From positions 1 to 64,000 of the forward strand of contig JANAVB010012137.1 in the NCBI GenBank assembly GCA_029216955.1: a stretch of DNA of 64,000 nucleotides, written 5' to 3'. The translations under genes were made by a program, and so were the position numbers. The notes beneath the pieces were generated by a model. The model saw only the letters and a program-made list of their open reading frames with translations, searched no databases and had not been told where the DNA came from. This DNA is from Iris pallida. Lineage: Eukaryota > Streptophyta > Magnoliopsida > Asparagales > Iridaceae. Positions 9,957-21,567 of the stretch are shown here, piece by piece (the stretch's first letter is position 1; every line of letters begins with the position of its first letter).

Positions 9957-12835
9957 TGTAGCTCCCCTTCCAAGAATTTTAAAATATTTTTACTATTTAT
10001 TTTGTTACCAATTTTATCAAGAATATTTTATACGATATTAATTTATTATTACTGGTTTATATTATTGACAATAAATGTATATAGATGTACGTGATCATAT
10101 TTATACAGATAGACTCTACCTAGGAGCGATGCTTCTGGGATTTATTTAGAATTTATGGAGTATTGTATGAGTATATATGAATATATAGATAAGTAAATAT
10201 ATATAAATGGATATAAATAAATAAATATATATATGTAGATGTGAGTGTATATGTTATATATAAATATATAGGGTATACGTGTATATGATATAATAAATAT
10301 ATTATCTGTAGATATATACTGTATATAATACGTATATGTATATATGTATTGTATATAGAAATAAATATATAGATATATATATTGAAAAAAAAATATGATA
10401 TATATTATGAAATATAGGAATACGTGTATATACGTATATATTATAGGTGTATAATATATATATATAAATATATGTGGGCGCATATAGATATAATATGTGT
10501 AAATACGTATATGTTATATATAAGTGATTATGTATATATAGATATATAATTGCTAATAGAGAAGATAAGAAAAAGAAGAAGAAAAATTGGTAATAGCAAA
10601 AGAAAAAGAAAAGAGAATGGAATGAGATTAGAAGCAATAGCAGCAAGCAGCCAACCGAGCCCAAACAAGATTTTTTTCCCACAGCACCAAACCCTTTCCC
10701 ATGGGCCAATCCATGCCTCCCAAACCCGAACTCCCCAGGAGCAATCCCGACCCCTCCCCATCGATCAGTTTATATACGAGAGAAGTCTCTTAACAACTCT
10801 CGAAACCCTATCACAGAGCGCGCCGCTCAAACCCCCGATCTAGGCGGTCGCTCATCGCCGGCCAGAGCACCGCCGGGCCGCCGGACCAGCGCGTACGCGC
10901 CGGGACAGCGCGCACAACAGTGCGGAACGCACAGCGATAGCAGTCCCAGAGCCCCACTTCGCGTGAAGTTTCCCGTCGCCTCGTCGTGCCATTTTGTGCG
11001 TCATCTTCGCAGGTACGTTGACACTATAACCAACTTCAATTCCTTTTTAATATTTTAATTTGTTCTGCGATACATGCATCGTAAAACGAATACGAACTTC
11101 GACGAAAAACTGTTTCTAAACAGTCCCAAACACCCAACTTCACATCGAAATTCCTACCAATCTATCATTCAAATCAGGAAACTTTCTAAACAGAAGTTAA
11201 ACCCAACATATAGGGCTAGAAAATTTCAGTAGGAAGTTTGTAGAAGTTTGCTTTGTACAGAGAAATAAACACATGTAAACTTCGTCAAAACCTGTTTTCG
11301 AAAACAAGAAATCCTTCCACACGTGCGTCCCGCCATTCCGGGTGACGTGGTCGCGAACCGAAGGCATCGAAAGCTGCATAACGGCTTCGTGGTCATATGG
11401 GCTTTGACGGAATTCAAATTGGTCGCGTGTGCGCGACGAATTTGATGCATATCCGTCAAAATTTACCGTATCGTGCACTTTACAAATTTCTCAATTACTT
11501 TGTGCACGTTCGTCAGATCAAGACGAAACTTGCGCCAACAGAACCGTATCATTTTTTGGTCCTGCATGCCAAGTTAGTCCAAATCTGAGACAGTCGAATC
11601 CGACGTCGTTTGCGGGCCCCACGGTCCGACTCAACGGGCAATTTTGTGCACGGCCCGCCGGAATCCAACTCTGGACATATGGTTGGGTTCGTATCGGAAA
11701 AATGGATTCGTAGACATGTAGTTTGACGACTTTAGAGACTATTGACTCTGGCACGCTTTTCGGTGCAAAGTGGGTCCAACGGCGGACACCGTTTTGGCCC
11801 AAAATTACCGTTTTGCCCCTGTCCAGAATTGGATTTAAGGACAGGCAATCCTAGCTATTTTAACTATTCTGAGAACATTGGTAATGTTTATTTCAGCTTC
11901 CGGGGACTGTTGCACGGGTTTTGACTATTGTGGCACATTGAGTGGTACAGATTGTCGGTTTCACCAGCAGAGGACCACAGGCGAGTACAGTTTATTGTCT
12001 GCATTTCGATATTAATTTTCACTATATTTTATTGGTTGGCCATTGGTTATGATTATTTTCTATTATAAATTATTGAGTCGGGAATGAGAAGTACCAAAGA
12101 TATGTGATCTGTCCATAGCCCGTGTTAGACATTGTAGCCCGTGTTTATTTTCTGCAAGTAGTGTAGCCCGTGTTTATTTTCTACAAGTAGTGTAGCCCGT
12201 GTTTATTTTCTGCAAGTAGTGTAGCCCGTGTTTATTTTCTGCAAGTAGTGTAGCCCGTGTTTATTTTCTGCAAGTAGACATTGTAGACCGTGCTTACTTT
12301 TCATGCAAGTAGACCTCGTAGACCGTGCGGTGTAGTACCCCAGACTGATCACATATCAAAGGTACTTCTAACGGTGGGAAAGTATATTGGTCTATTTATT
12401 ACTATTGATTTTTTTACGGCCTTACTATTATTTTCAAAACTCATGATTGATGTCTAACCTTTGTCTTATAGTCATTTTCTTTATTTAAAATTGCATTCAG
12501 TGAATTGTGCTCGTTCCATTCCTGACTGGAAACCAACATTTTCAGGTTAGCTGTGGATTCACTTAGCTTGGGGAGTGACGGGAATACTTGCAGACAAAGC
12601 CTAGAGACTAGCTAGATAGTTGAGTTGTAGTCATTCATTTATTTGTACAAGTTTATATTTTCTATAAATGTAAAACTTGTGATCTTTGTAAATTAAATTA
12701 ATATTGTGAATGAGCATCTTTGTGATTATGATCTTCATGGCCGTGACAGCGTTCTACCGCCGACACTGCGGTGTAGGCTGGCTTGGACACGTCTCGTATC
12801 CGAAAAAAAATAAAAAAAGGGTGCGGGTCGTGACA
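9957..12835 (+). repeat. Inner element 3' LTR
   Basis: The second copy of the inner LTR carries the same landmarks: AT-rich tract about 10150-10560, TATA-like TTATATAC at about 10770, splice site GCAG|GTACG at 11012/11013 and tandem array about 12113-12300. It is preceded by the polypurine-side motif ending AAGGTGGGTAGATT. Confidence 0.87.
12113..12300 (+). repeat. About 29-bp tandem repeat in the inner 3' LTR
   Basis: This is the same array as at 5216-5400 with a slightly different copy pattern, as expected for two LTRs diverging after insertion. Confidence 0.85.
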
Positions 12836-12840
12836 AGGAG

Positions 12841-14055
12841 CGGCGGCGCTGAGATGGTGACTCCGGTGGTGCAGGCTGTCATCCATGGCGAGATGCGGTG
12901 ATCCGTCGTGGAGGAGCACGACGGAGAGAAGCAGTGCTGGTGGCGGGTTCAGATGTCTGGGCGGCGACGGATCTACGGCTTCGGCCACGACGGAGTCCGG
13001 TTCAGGTTAGGGTTTTCTACTTCTTTTCCTACTATGGGTTTGATGGATGGCGGTGATGGCTGTGGTGTCGGGGACGACGGTGGTGTGAGGCTAGGTTCCG
13101 TCGAGGCTGTGGATGGTGATGGGACGTATGGGGATCGACGGTCGGTGATGGTGTCCGGGGTGACATTGGCGAGGGTGGTAGGGATGATGGTTTTCGGGAT
13201 TGACGACGGCGAGGGTGATGGTGTAGCCAGTTTCCTGACGGTGATAGCGACGGGCAAGGCCAGAGAAGACGGGATAAACTACGGTTAGGATTTGGTTTGT
13301 GTCGGGGTTGGGTCCGACACGGGAATTGATGTTCTTGTATAATATGGAATAAGATTGTGGACACAGACACAATACACATCTGTGGATGGAAAAATTCTGG
13401 AGGAGTACCTCTCCTTTTATAGGAGGTGGGAATTTCCAGTTGGATAGAATTAGGAGTAGTTTAAAACCCAATTTAAAACAATGATCAAATCCAAACTTAA
13501 ATTAAATTCCAATTTAAAACTAGACAATCTAACTTAATTTAAGTATAAATGCTATCTTTTAACTATTTAAAGTAAATCCATGAAATTAAACCGAGATTTA
13601 AAATGGCCACAAAATTTTTAATATATTTTTCCAAAAATACCAATAATATATTTCAAAAATAACAATATTTTTAAATATTTTTTGAATTATAAAATATTAA
13701 TATAATAATTTTGAAAATGAAATTATATTTAATAAAAATTCATGTACCTCATGTTAAGAATATTTGCATAAAATAGTACTTTTAAATTGCCACTATTAAA
13801 TAAGTTAGCCTTAAATAAAAATAATAATAAGATTTGGCCATCCTGATACGATATTTTCACAATTTAAAATATAATACCAATAATTATTATAAAAAAATAT
13901 AAAATAAATGTTTTCCAAAATATGTACGCTCGTACATATTCGTACTCGTCGAGCATTCACGAATAACGAAATTTGCGCGCACGTACATACGACTACGCGG
14001 CGTACAAAATTTTAGAATAGTACAAAATATAGAGTAGAAATTTAGGGGTTTTACA
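12841..14055 (-). repeat. Outer element, left (3') LTR, remainder after the nested insertion
   Basis: It resumes exactly where the right LTR continues (CTGAGATGGTGACTCCGG at about 12849, matching about 19644) and ends TTTAGGGGTTTTACA at 14055. It carries the second half of the GC-rich block, a TATA box on the minus strand (TATAAAAGG, RC of 13413-13421) and an AT-rich stretch (13480-13920). Confidence 0.87.
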
Positions 14056-17000
14056 TCCTACCCAACTTAAAAGAATTTCGACCTCGAAATTTAGGAAAAA
14101 TTAGGATAGGTAGGGCGAAGGGGATGGAAAGTGTTTATTTGAATAGATATACGAGATCACGAGAATGCAAACGTAATATTCGCCAAGGAGGCGAGTGACA
14201 TTTCAATGGCAACGTGTCATTCGATCGACTAGAATAAAATTTCGATGGTTTAGATTTCGATTATGACAATCAATCAATGACTAAGCTCAATCAACCTTAA
14301 TATTAACCTAAGGAAGACAACCTCATAGGTAGGTAATAATCTTCTTAATCCTTTGATTTCAATATTCATGTAATTCTATCTTATCATAAATCGATCTTTC
14401 CGTTAATTTCTTTCGTACCACGTCTCGTTACGAAAAACCAATATGAGTATAATTTTATTCTAGCTTCCTCTAGCTCGTCATGTAATTTTCAAATAGTCTC
14501 AATTTAGAATTCCATAATTTTCATTTATACTAGCTCACTTATATATATCTTTAAAATTTTCCTCTAAAATTAAAATTCCAACACTTTCAACCAATTGGCC
14601 CAAGTAGAAGTTAAAATCTAGTTTCTACAAATTTGTATTTATTGGTCAATGTATACTGCATCCATAGGTACCAAAATAAAAGTCCATCTTTAATGTTCGA
14701 TAAATTTTGAAAACTAATGGTATACCTTCATAACTCAATCTTCTATCATCATAATTGCAAATTTTTCTAAAATACTTATTAGTCACTCTTTCGAAGATTT
14801 GAATTCAACAATCTCATCTCTTTGATGGAAGAATTGAAACTTATCTTAAATTCGTATCATGATCATCTTAGAACTTAATCAAATATGTAAATGTTTCTTT
14901 CTTCAACAATTGGTCATCCTTGAAAGCTAATATCCTCATAACGTCAACATCGCCTTTATCCAAAAATTTGCATCCCTAAATTTTATAGGTAAATTTGGTT
15001 CTTAAACCATCAACACTTTAGAAAAAAATTTCGCTCGATATGTAGTTACCTCAAAACGAATTTAAAAGTCGCGAAGTCTATTTATCCTCGAGTGTTTCAT
15101 CAAAACATAATATATCATTCCTTACTTCATTGATTCGGATTTATTGCACATTTTTATGTCCCACCTATAGCTCATAATCTCGTAATTATCTTAACCACTA
15201 TATTATTTATCCATGTTGTGGGGTTTCTCCAATCTAACCTCTACTAACCCAAGATTGTCATGATCAAATGTCATTTCGTATAAGGGAATCATACAAGGAA
15301 CAAGGTGGCGTAAACAATGGAGAAATCATAGCAAAGTATGAGGAAGCATTTTAATTGGAAGGGAGAAAAGTAAGTGTTGCTAATATTGGAGTGTGAACGG
15401 TGTTATGTGTCTAAGTAAATTAATATAAGAAAATAAAATGACAAGGGTTAAGCAGTCAAGATAAACACAAGGGTAAGCATTTAACTGACTTAGTAGATCG
15501 CAATCGGGCCGAAGATTTGAGTCGAGATCGAGTCCACTATATAGTCAAAAGTATATCGGTACCATGGTATAGGTTATAGTTAGTCTTTATGACCCGAAAG
15601 TCGAACCATAAAAATAGAGTACAAGGGGACGTGTTTTAGTGGGACATGATATACCTACATGAAGGTGAGCACGTCTAGGTCTTGCATGTGAAATTTGTTG
15701 GAAGAAAAAGTCTAGTGTTGTGCTCCAAATATCAAAGTCACGATAGGGAACGCCAATAGATCTAGAATAGAAAGTGGGAGTTCATAAGGTGACATTTACG
15801 CAAAAATAAGATGGATCCAGTTAAAGCACGAAATAAAGATAATTAGGAAATCTCGTAGATCAAGGTAAAATAAGTTAGAGCACAGTTTCTAGAGAGAAGT
15901 AGTCTCATAGATAAGGGTATGATCAAGGGAACAACTCTAATCATTTCTAAGTTTCAAACAAGTAGATGGTCACAAATAATGATCTAGATTTGAGGGAAGG
16001 TCGAGTAAGTCAAAGATATGTTCATCGGTTTGGTCGATGACTAACTACACTTGTGTATATGCAATATTATAGTCATAGGTGGCATGGCAATATAATGTGG
16101 AATACTTCTATCTCACTAGGGGACCTTGCTTGTTTCTTGGTCCTTCACCAATATTGATCTAATCTAAAATTTCAAGTTCCTCGAAATTTCTCAATAAAAT
16201 TTTCAAGATACTTCGCCAATATTTCAATTATCTTAGACTGTCAACTAAATTTTTTTTAAATCTCTAGTCAATCTCGAACAATTCTCGTAATTCACAAATC
16301 GAATAAATAAATTCATCATCATTTTTTTTCAAACCTTAAACTCGTCATTTAATAAGTTTATCAACCGAATTTCATACTACAAAATGGAACATTTAATTAA
16401 CTCTCGAATTTAATCATATATCCTTCAAATGTGTCTATCTAGCTTCCAATAAGTCACAACTACTCTTCAAAAGTAATTCTCCTTCTTTTTTTTTCCAAAT
16501 TTTAAATATCCATAATGAAGACTTTAAACTCGAAATCTAAATAACTTTATATATCATAGATCATATGAGCAAATTTTAAATATTTAAATTTTTCCTTCAA
16601 GTCGATTTCATATCTTCCAAAAAAAACTTTTACCATTATCTCTTCAAGCTCAAATTAATACTTATAATTCGTAAATCGTAGAATCAATTTAAAACCTCAA
16701 GCTCTATAACAAACTGTAAATCATAACCCTTCATATTATCTAGTCGTTACAAATCATAACTTATAATTTAAAACACTTTAATAATTTCGAGATAGACTTT
16801 AACATATTCAATCCAAACTTGAACTTAATCGTAAATCAGGTGTCACAATTTAAAGATGTTTTCCAAATCGGTTTCATATCCCAATAATCATAAACTTTTC
16901 ACAATTTCCAAAAATCATAAATTGTTTTCCGATCTAGCTATTCTCTCGTGTACACCACCATGTAATAGCAAAATAAAATTCCAACTATCATTGAAGGCGG

Positions 17001-17369
17001 TAATATGCTACTACCCAACTTGAAAGTAACTAATCCTTAAATCATACTTTCAGAAATAAATTCCTTTATAACTCAAATAAAACCCCAATGCATACTAATT
17101 GTCAATGTACTCCATCTAGCCATGTGTTTGACCTATAGGCATATACTAGTGTAGTCATCTTACTAAACACGAAACTAAGAATTTACGGTAGAAGGAGTCA
17201 AGCAAGATACAAATCAAAGAGGTCGAACGAGAGTTCGGAATTTGAAGTCAAGAAAGGATGTCAAGTAGGTGGATGAGATTCCTAAACTCTAATCCTATAT
17301 TGCAGGTCCGTTTGGTTCAATCATGTAACCGAAACGGCAAACTGACCTACATGGGCCACCACAAAAACA
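14056..17369 (-). other. Interior of the outer LARD-like element, non-coding
   Basis: Between the two LTRs I find no gag, protease, reverse transcriptase or integrase motif on either strand. The polypurine side (RC of 14056-14100) reads as a conserved gypsy pattern around TTTCGAGG and CGAAATTC, followed by TTTTAAGTTGGGTAGGA. The primer side is at 17350-17368. The rest is AT-rich with no clear structure. Lengthy non-coding interiors of this kind are a defining feature of LARD elements. Confidence 0.75.
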
Positions 17370-19239
17370 TGTAACGCCCCAGTCCCAAAATACGTAGGAC
17401 TAGAACGTAATCATGCCAGCTGTATACATACGAAGTATATGGACCCTCGTATATACATAAGCTGTAAAATGCATAACCAAGGTACTAAATCTTATCCACA
17501 AAGATAAATAAGGATATAAAAAAAACTTTGAATTTGTCATGGATACAATTGTTGGGCGGAGACAAGTCCACTACCAACTAAATTAAATTTAGAAAAATAT
17601 ACAAGGAAAGAATTTAGCAAACGAGAGCAATGGCGGGTCCAAGAGCAATCACCACGAAGGAAGGAATGGCCTTAGCTAGAGCACCTGTAGGAAATCACGA
17701 AACACACACCTGGCGAGATAACCAGGTCCTCAGAGGGACGTAACAAGATACATCAACATGCCATATAATACTGAATATAAAATATGCCACAATCAAAGAA
17801 GTGACAAGACACTATAAGGTAATCTAACCAAACTAAAGTGAACATGCAGTGAGAACAAACCTTTCGTCACATGGCCCTGGCTGTAAATAGGATCGGCATA
17901 GTTCCCATACAGGGCACCAGGGCCTACGTCCGTAACGTCCGAAGATCGTCAGAGGGCATCATGTGCAAGGGGCTACGTCCATAACGCTCGGGAAAACGTC
18001 AGAGGGCACCTGGAGCCTGCGTCTCCGGCGGAGCGCATAGGTAATAAGGGAAGTGCATAGAAGCCCATACGATAAGAAAATATTCTCTCCACCCAATGTA
18101 CCTATCATGTCGTATCCACGACCATATAACACTACTAACTGTAAAGTCTTCTAGCATACAACTATTGACAGTTAGACCTAACGCACGTCCTGCACGCATC
18201 AGTGATCAGCCAACACGCAAGTCCGTAGACTATATGCTACTCATAACTCACACATCTCGTGGCACATCCGTGTCAAAGTTTATGTAATGCACTAAGCTAG
18301 TGGTAGTCCCTTAACTCTAAGTCCATATGCAATCAAAGGTAAATAACAAGATACAACTAATATCACTGAGCAGGCAGTAATCAAGAACTAAAAATAAATG
18401 AATAGTGATATGTAATAAAAATACAGACTGAATATAAACAGTATAATGGCAAGGTATCTTGTCTGATGTGTCTCCTGGTGGGTGCGAAAATCCGACAAGT
18501 CCAGTCTGTCCCGTAGCCATGTTCGATGTGTAAAGACCCGAAGTCCATGAGAAAATAGGCATGATTTAGTCGTGATCAAGAATTGATAACTGATGGATTT
18601 GTAGAAAAGGTGTTTATACCATGCTTAGAAATTATAATAGCTAAACTAGATTTTTATTAGAATAAATTTATTTTGGAAACACTTTAAAAATCAAAAATCG
18701 TTTTAGGCTACCTCTATGTTTGTCAACACATATTTTTATAGATAAAAACATATTTTATTATTAACAATAATTTAGATAAATATTAGTAAAAATCATATAG
18801 AGTTCTAAAATATTTTAAAATATATGTCATTCCAATACAGTACTTATATATACCCTTGCATATATACTTTAAGGAAAATTTTAAAAGATTATTATAACTA
18901 GTAAATATCATGATGAAATAATACAAATAGAAATACTAACATTTATCTATACATAATAATTTGCAATACTAATATTAATCTTAATCCTTTTGTAAAAAGT
19001 TAATAATAATAATGATAATAATAATGATAATAAATAATAATAATGGTTTATAAAGAATAATAATAATAATAAATACTAATAATTTTAATAAAAATCCTAA
19101 AGAAATACACTACTGCTCATTTCGTTTCATATTAATAATAATAAAAATAATGACAAATATTAAAAAAATCCATACGGCTCCATCCTAATTCGATACACAG
19201 AGAGGGGGATATAGAGAGAAGAGTGAAGAAAGAGATGGG

Positions 19240-20190
19240 TTTGGGAGGCGTTCTCACCTGAGGGGGGCGGTTCCGGCCGGCGTTCAGCGGTGAAATCGGA
19301 GGGCTCTGGGAGGAGATCGGCGGAGGCGGTGAGCCGGGCGGGGGTTGGTGAAGTCCGGGCGACGAGCGGCGAGGGGGGTCCACGTCGGGGTCCTGCGCGC
19401 GGAGCGGAGCGACGTTGGCGCCGAGGCACGCTGCTATGGAGGCGGCGGTCACGGAGGAGAGAGGGGGTGCCGGATCTCGCCAGAGGGAAGGAGGCACCGG
19501 TCACCAGTCGAGGGGGCGGCGATCGACGCCGGCGGAGGTAGCGGCACCGTGCGGGAAGAGAAGCAGCGACTGGGGTTTCGTGGCGTCGGGAAGAGGAGCG
19601 ACGGCGCTGGGGTTTCGTGGCGTCGGGAAGAGGAGCAGCGACGCTGAGATGGTGACTCCGGTGGTGTGGGCTGCCATCCACGACGAGATGCGGTGATCCG
19701 TCGTGGAGGAGTACGGCGGAGAGGAGCGGTGCTGGTGGCGGGTTCAGATGTTTGGGCGGCGGCGGATCTACGGCTTCGGCCGCGGCGGAGTCCGGTTCAG
19801 GTTAGGGTTTTCGACTTCTTTTTCTACTATGGGTTGTGATGGGTGGCGGTGATGGCTGTGGTGTCGGGGACGACGGTGGTGTGTGGCTAGGTTCCGTCGA
19901 GGCTGTGGATGGTAATGGGGCGTGTGGGGATCGACGGTCGGTGATGGTGTCCGGGGTGACGTTGGCGAGGGTGGTAGGGATGATGGTTGTCGGGATTAAC
20001 GACGGCGAGGGTGATGGTGTTGCCAGTTTCCTGACGGTGATAGCGACAGACAACGCCAGAAGAAGACGGGATAAACTAGGGTTATGATTTGCTTTGTGTC
20101 GGGGTTGTGTCCGACACGGGAATTGATGTACTTGTATAATATGGAATAAGAATGGTGGACACAGACACAATACACATCTGTGGATGAAAA
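19240..20190 (-). other. GC-rich LTR leader ending in a consensus 5' splice site
   Basis: This block stands out sharply from the AT-rich flanks. Read on the minus strand it runs from just below the TATA box to CCTCAG|GTGAGAAC, with the GT at 19257-19256. The same site is kept in the other LTR (GT at 2757-2756), and a diverged relative (CCG|GTGAGCC) is at 62923-62922 in the LTR that begins at 60504. It could be a non-coding first exon. A captured host-gene segment is an alternative, because frames on both strands stay open, but high GC alone explains open frames. Confidence 0.5.
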
Positions 20191-20209
20191 ATTCTGGAGG
20201 AGTACCTCT

Positions 20210-20218
20210 CCTTTTATA
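20210..20218 (-). promoter_or_regulatory. LTR TATA box of the outer element
   Basis: The minus strand reads TATAAAAGGAGAGG here, in the 5' LTR and in the element's transcription direction. The copy in the other LTR is at 13413-13421. A start site some 30 bases downstream would give a leader entering the GC-rich block. Inferred from motif and position only. Confidence 0.6.
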
Positions 20219-20866
20219 CGAGGTGGGAATTCCCAGTTGGATAGAATTAGGAGTAGTTTAAAAACCCAATTTAAAACAATGATCAAATCCAAACTTAAAT
20301 TAAATTCCAATTTAAAACTAGACAATCTAACTTAATTTAAGTATAATGCTATCTTTTAACTATTTAAAATAAATCCATGAAATTAAACCGAGATTTAAAA
20401 TGGCCACAAAAATTTTCAAATATATTTTTCCAAAAATACCAATAATAATAATTTCAAAAATAACAATATTTTTAAATATCTTTTTGAATTATAAAATATT
20501 AATATAATAATTTCAAAAATGAAATTATATTTATGAATAAAATTCATGTACCTCATGTTAAGAATATTTGCATAAAATAGTACTTTTAAATTGCCACTAT
20601 TAAATAAGTTAGCCTTAAATAAAAATAATAATAAGATTTGGCCATCCTGATACGATATTTTTCACAATTTAAATATATAAATACCAATAATTATTATAAA
20701 AAATATAAAATAAATGTTTTCCAAAAATATGTACGCTCGTACATATTCGTACTCGTCGAGCATTCACGAATAAACAAAATTTGCGCGCACTGTACAATAC
20801 GACTACGCGGCGTACAAAATTTTAAAATAGTACAAAAATATACAGTAGAAATTTAGGGGTTTTACA

Positions 20867-21560
20867 GAGTGGAAAGGCTCCGTAGAAGAAACCTTCATAC
20901 TTGCCATGTCCTCATTACCTCTGAGTAAGTATGTCGATTCCCTTTCAACCTATTATCTGTACCCACAACCGGAGTGCGACAAGGATAATAGGTCCACAAA
21001 TGTCCTCTGTTGACCACAAATATCCTCCGTGAATTCACTTCTGCCATGTCCTCATTACCTCTGAGTAGGAAGATTCTACGATAAAACCCTCATGCTTGCC
21101 ATGTCCTCATAACCTCTGAGCAAATATGTTGGTTCCCTTTCATCCTATTATCCGTGTCCTAAACCAGGGTACGCCAAAGATAATAGGCCTACAAATATCC
21201 TCTGCTAAGTTTCTTAGCACAAGGCCACCATCTCATCATGCCCCGGGAGCCCAGCTGCTCTACGGTATTCTTTTTTCCGATACTGAGAGCACCCATGACC
21301 ACTTTGCCATGGCTGTTCCAGATATCCTAACCAAACTTGTTATCCGTACCTAAAACCAAGGTATGCCATGGATGAGGAGTCCACAAACAAGTCCCCCGCG
21401 CGGGGCAAACACCATCATCATATCACAAGCACAACAAGCAATACGAATGAAGGGTAGAATGGAAAGTACTCTTTATTTGAAGGAAGAAAAAAGCATTACG
21501 TTTTTCGGGACCACGTCCTCTCAAAAAAAGAAAAAAGAAAAAAAAAGACAGAAGAGGAAA
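20867..21560 (+). other. Tat 3' non-coding spacer, right part, with repeats
   Basis: This is the continuation of 661-912 after the nested block. It holds more copies of the CATGTCCTCATTACCTCTGAG word and a second repeated word pair (CCTATTATC...ACC and GATAATAGG.CCACAAA, at about 20948, 21145 and, weaker, 21335). The first five bases are the GAGTG target duplication. No gene is seen. An A/G-rich run at 21525-21565 lies just beyond the end of the antisense gene. Confidence 0.7.
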
Positions 21561-21567
21561 AGGCCGA

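Larger units (their letters stand above)
3121..12835 (+). mobile_element. Inner LARD-like non-autonomous gypsy retrotransposon
   Basis: The element begins TGTAGCTCCCC, ends GGGTCGTGACA and is flanked by the direct repeat AGGAG (3116-3120 and 12836-12840). LTRs are 3121-5928 (2808 bp) and 9957-12835 (2879 bp). Plus orientation is set by the gypsy-type polypurine motif at 9921-9956, directly left of the second LTR, and by the leader at 5930-5948. The 4.0-kb interior holds only short frames (91 codons at most) without recognisable motifs. It sits inside an LTR of the outer element and is therefore younger. It is a different family from its host, since the LTR sequences are unrelated except for shared layout. 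Confidence 0.88.
913..20866 (-). mobile_element. Outer LARD-like non-autonomous gypsy retrotransposon (contains a nested element)
   Basis: The element begins TGTAACGCCCC, ends GGGGTTTTACA and is flanked by the 5-bp direct repeat GAGTG (908-912 and 20867-20871). Two long terminal repeats face each other: 913-3120 plus 12841-14055 on the left (split by the nested element) and 17370-20866 on the right. It lies on the minus strand: a gypsy-type polypurine motif (RC of 14056-14100) lies inside the left LTR and the primer-side leader lies inside the right LTR at 17350-17368. The 3.3-kb interior has no open frame of 60 codons or more, so it must depend on proteins from elsewhere. LTRs of about 3.5 kb around a short non-coding interior fit the LARD class. 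The assignment to Ty3/gypsy rests on the polypurine-side motif. Confidence 0.88.
17370..20866 (-). repeat. Outer element, right (5') LTR, complete, 3497 bp
   Basis: This is the only uninterrupted LTR of the outer element. In its own direction (minus strand) it starts TGTAAAACCCC, reaches a TATA box at 20218-20210, runs through a GC-rich leader (about 20090-19240) with a strong 5' splice site at 19257-19256, and then AT-rich sequence to GGGGCGTTACA. Several overlapping frames of 80-173 codons lie in the GC-rich block on both strands. They are low-complexity (Arg/Pro/Ser- or Gly-rich) and match no family I know, so I do not call them genes. Confidence 0.87.

Noticed and set aside
19160..19681. 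173-codon Arg/Pro-rich frame (minus strand) and overlapping frames in the GC-rich LTR block as host genes
   Set aside because: Open frames occur on both strands and several phases, composition is low-complexity, no family pattern is seen, and the copy in the other LTR (2620-3120 plus 12841-13280) does not keep the same frame. High GC explains the lack of stops.
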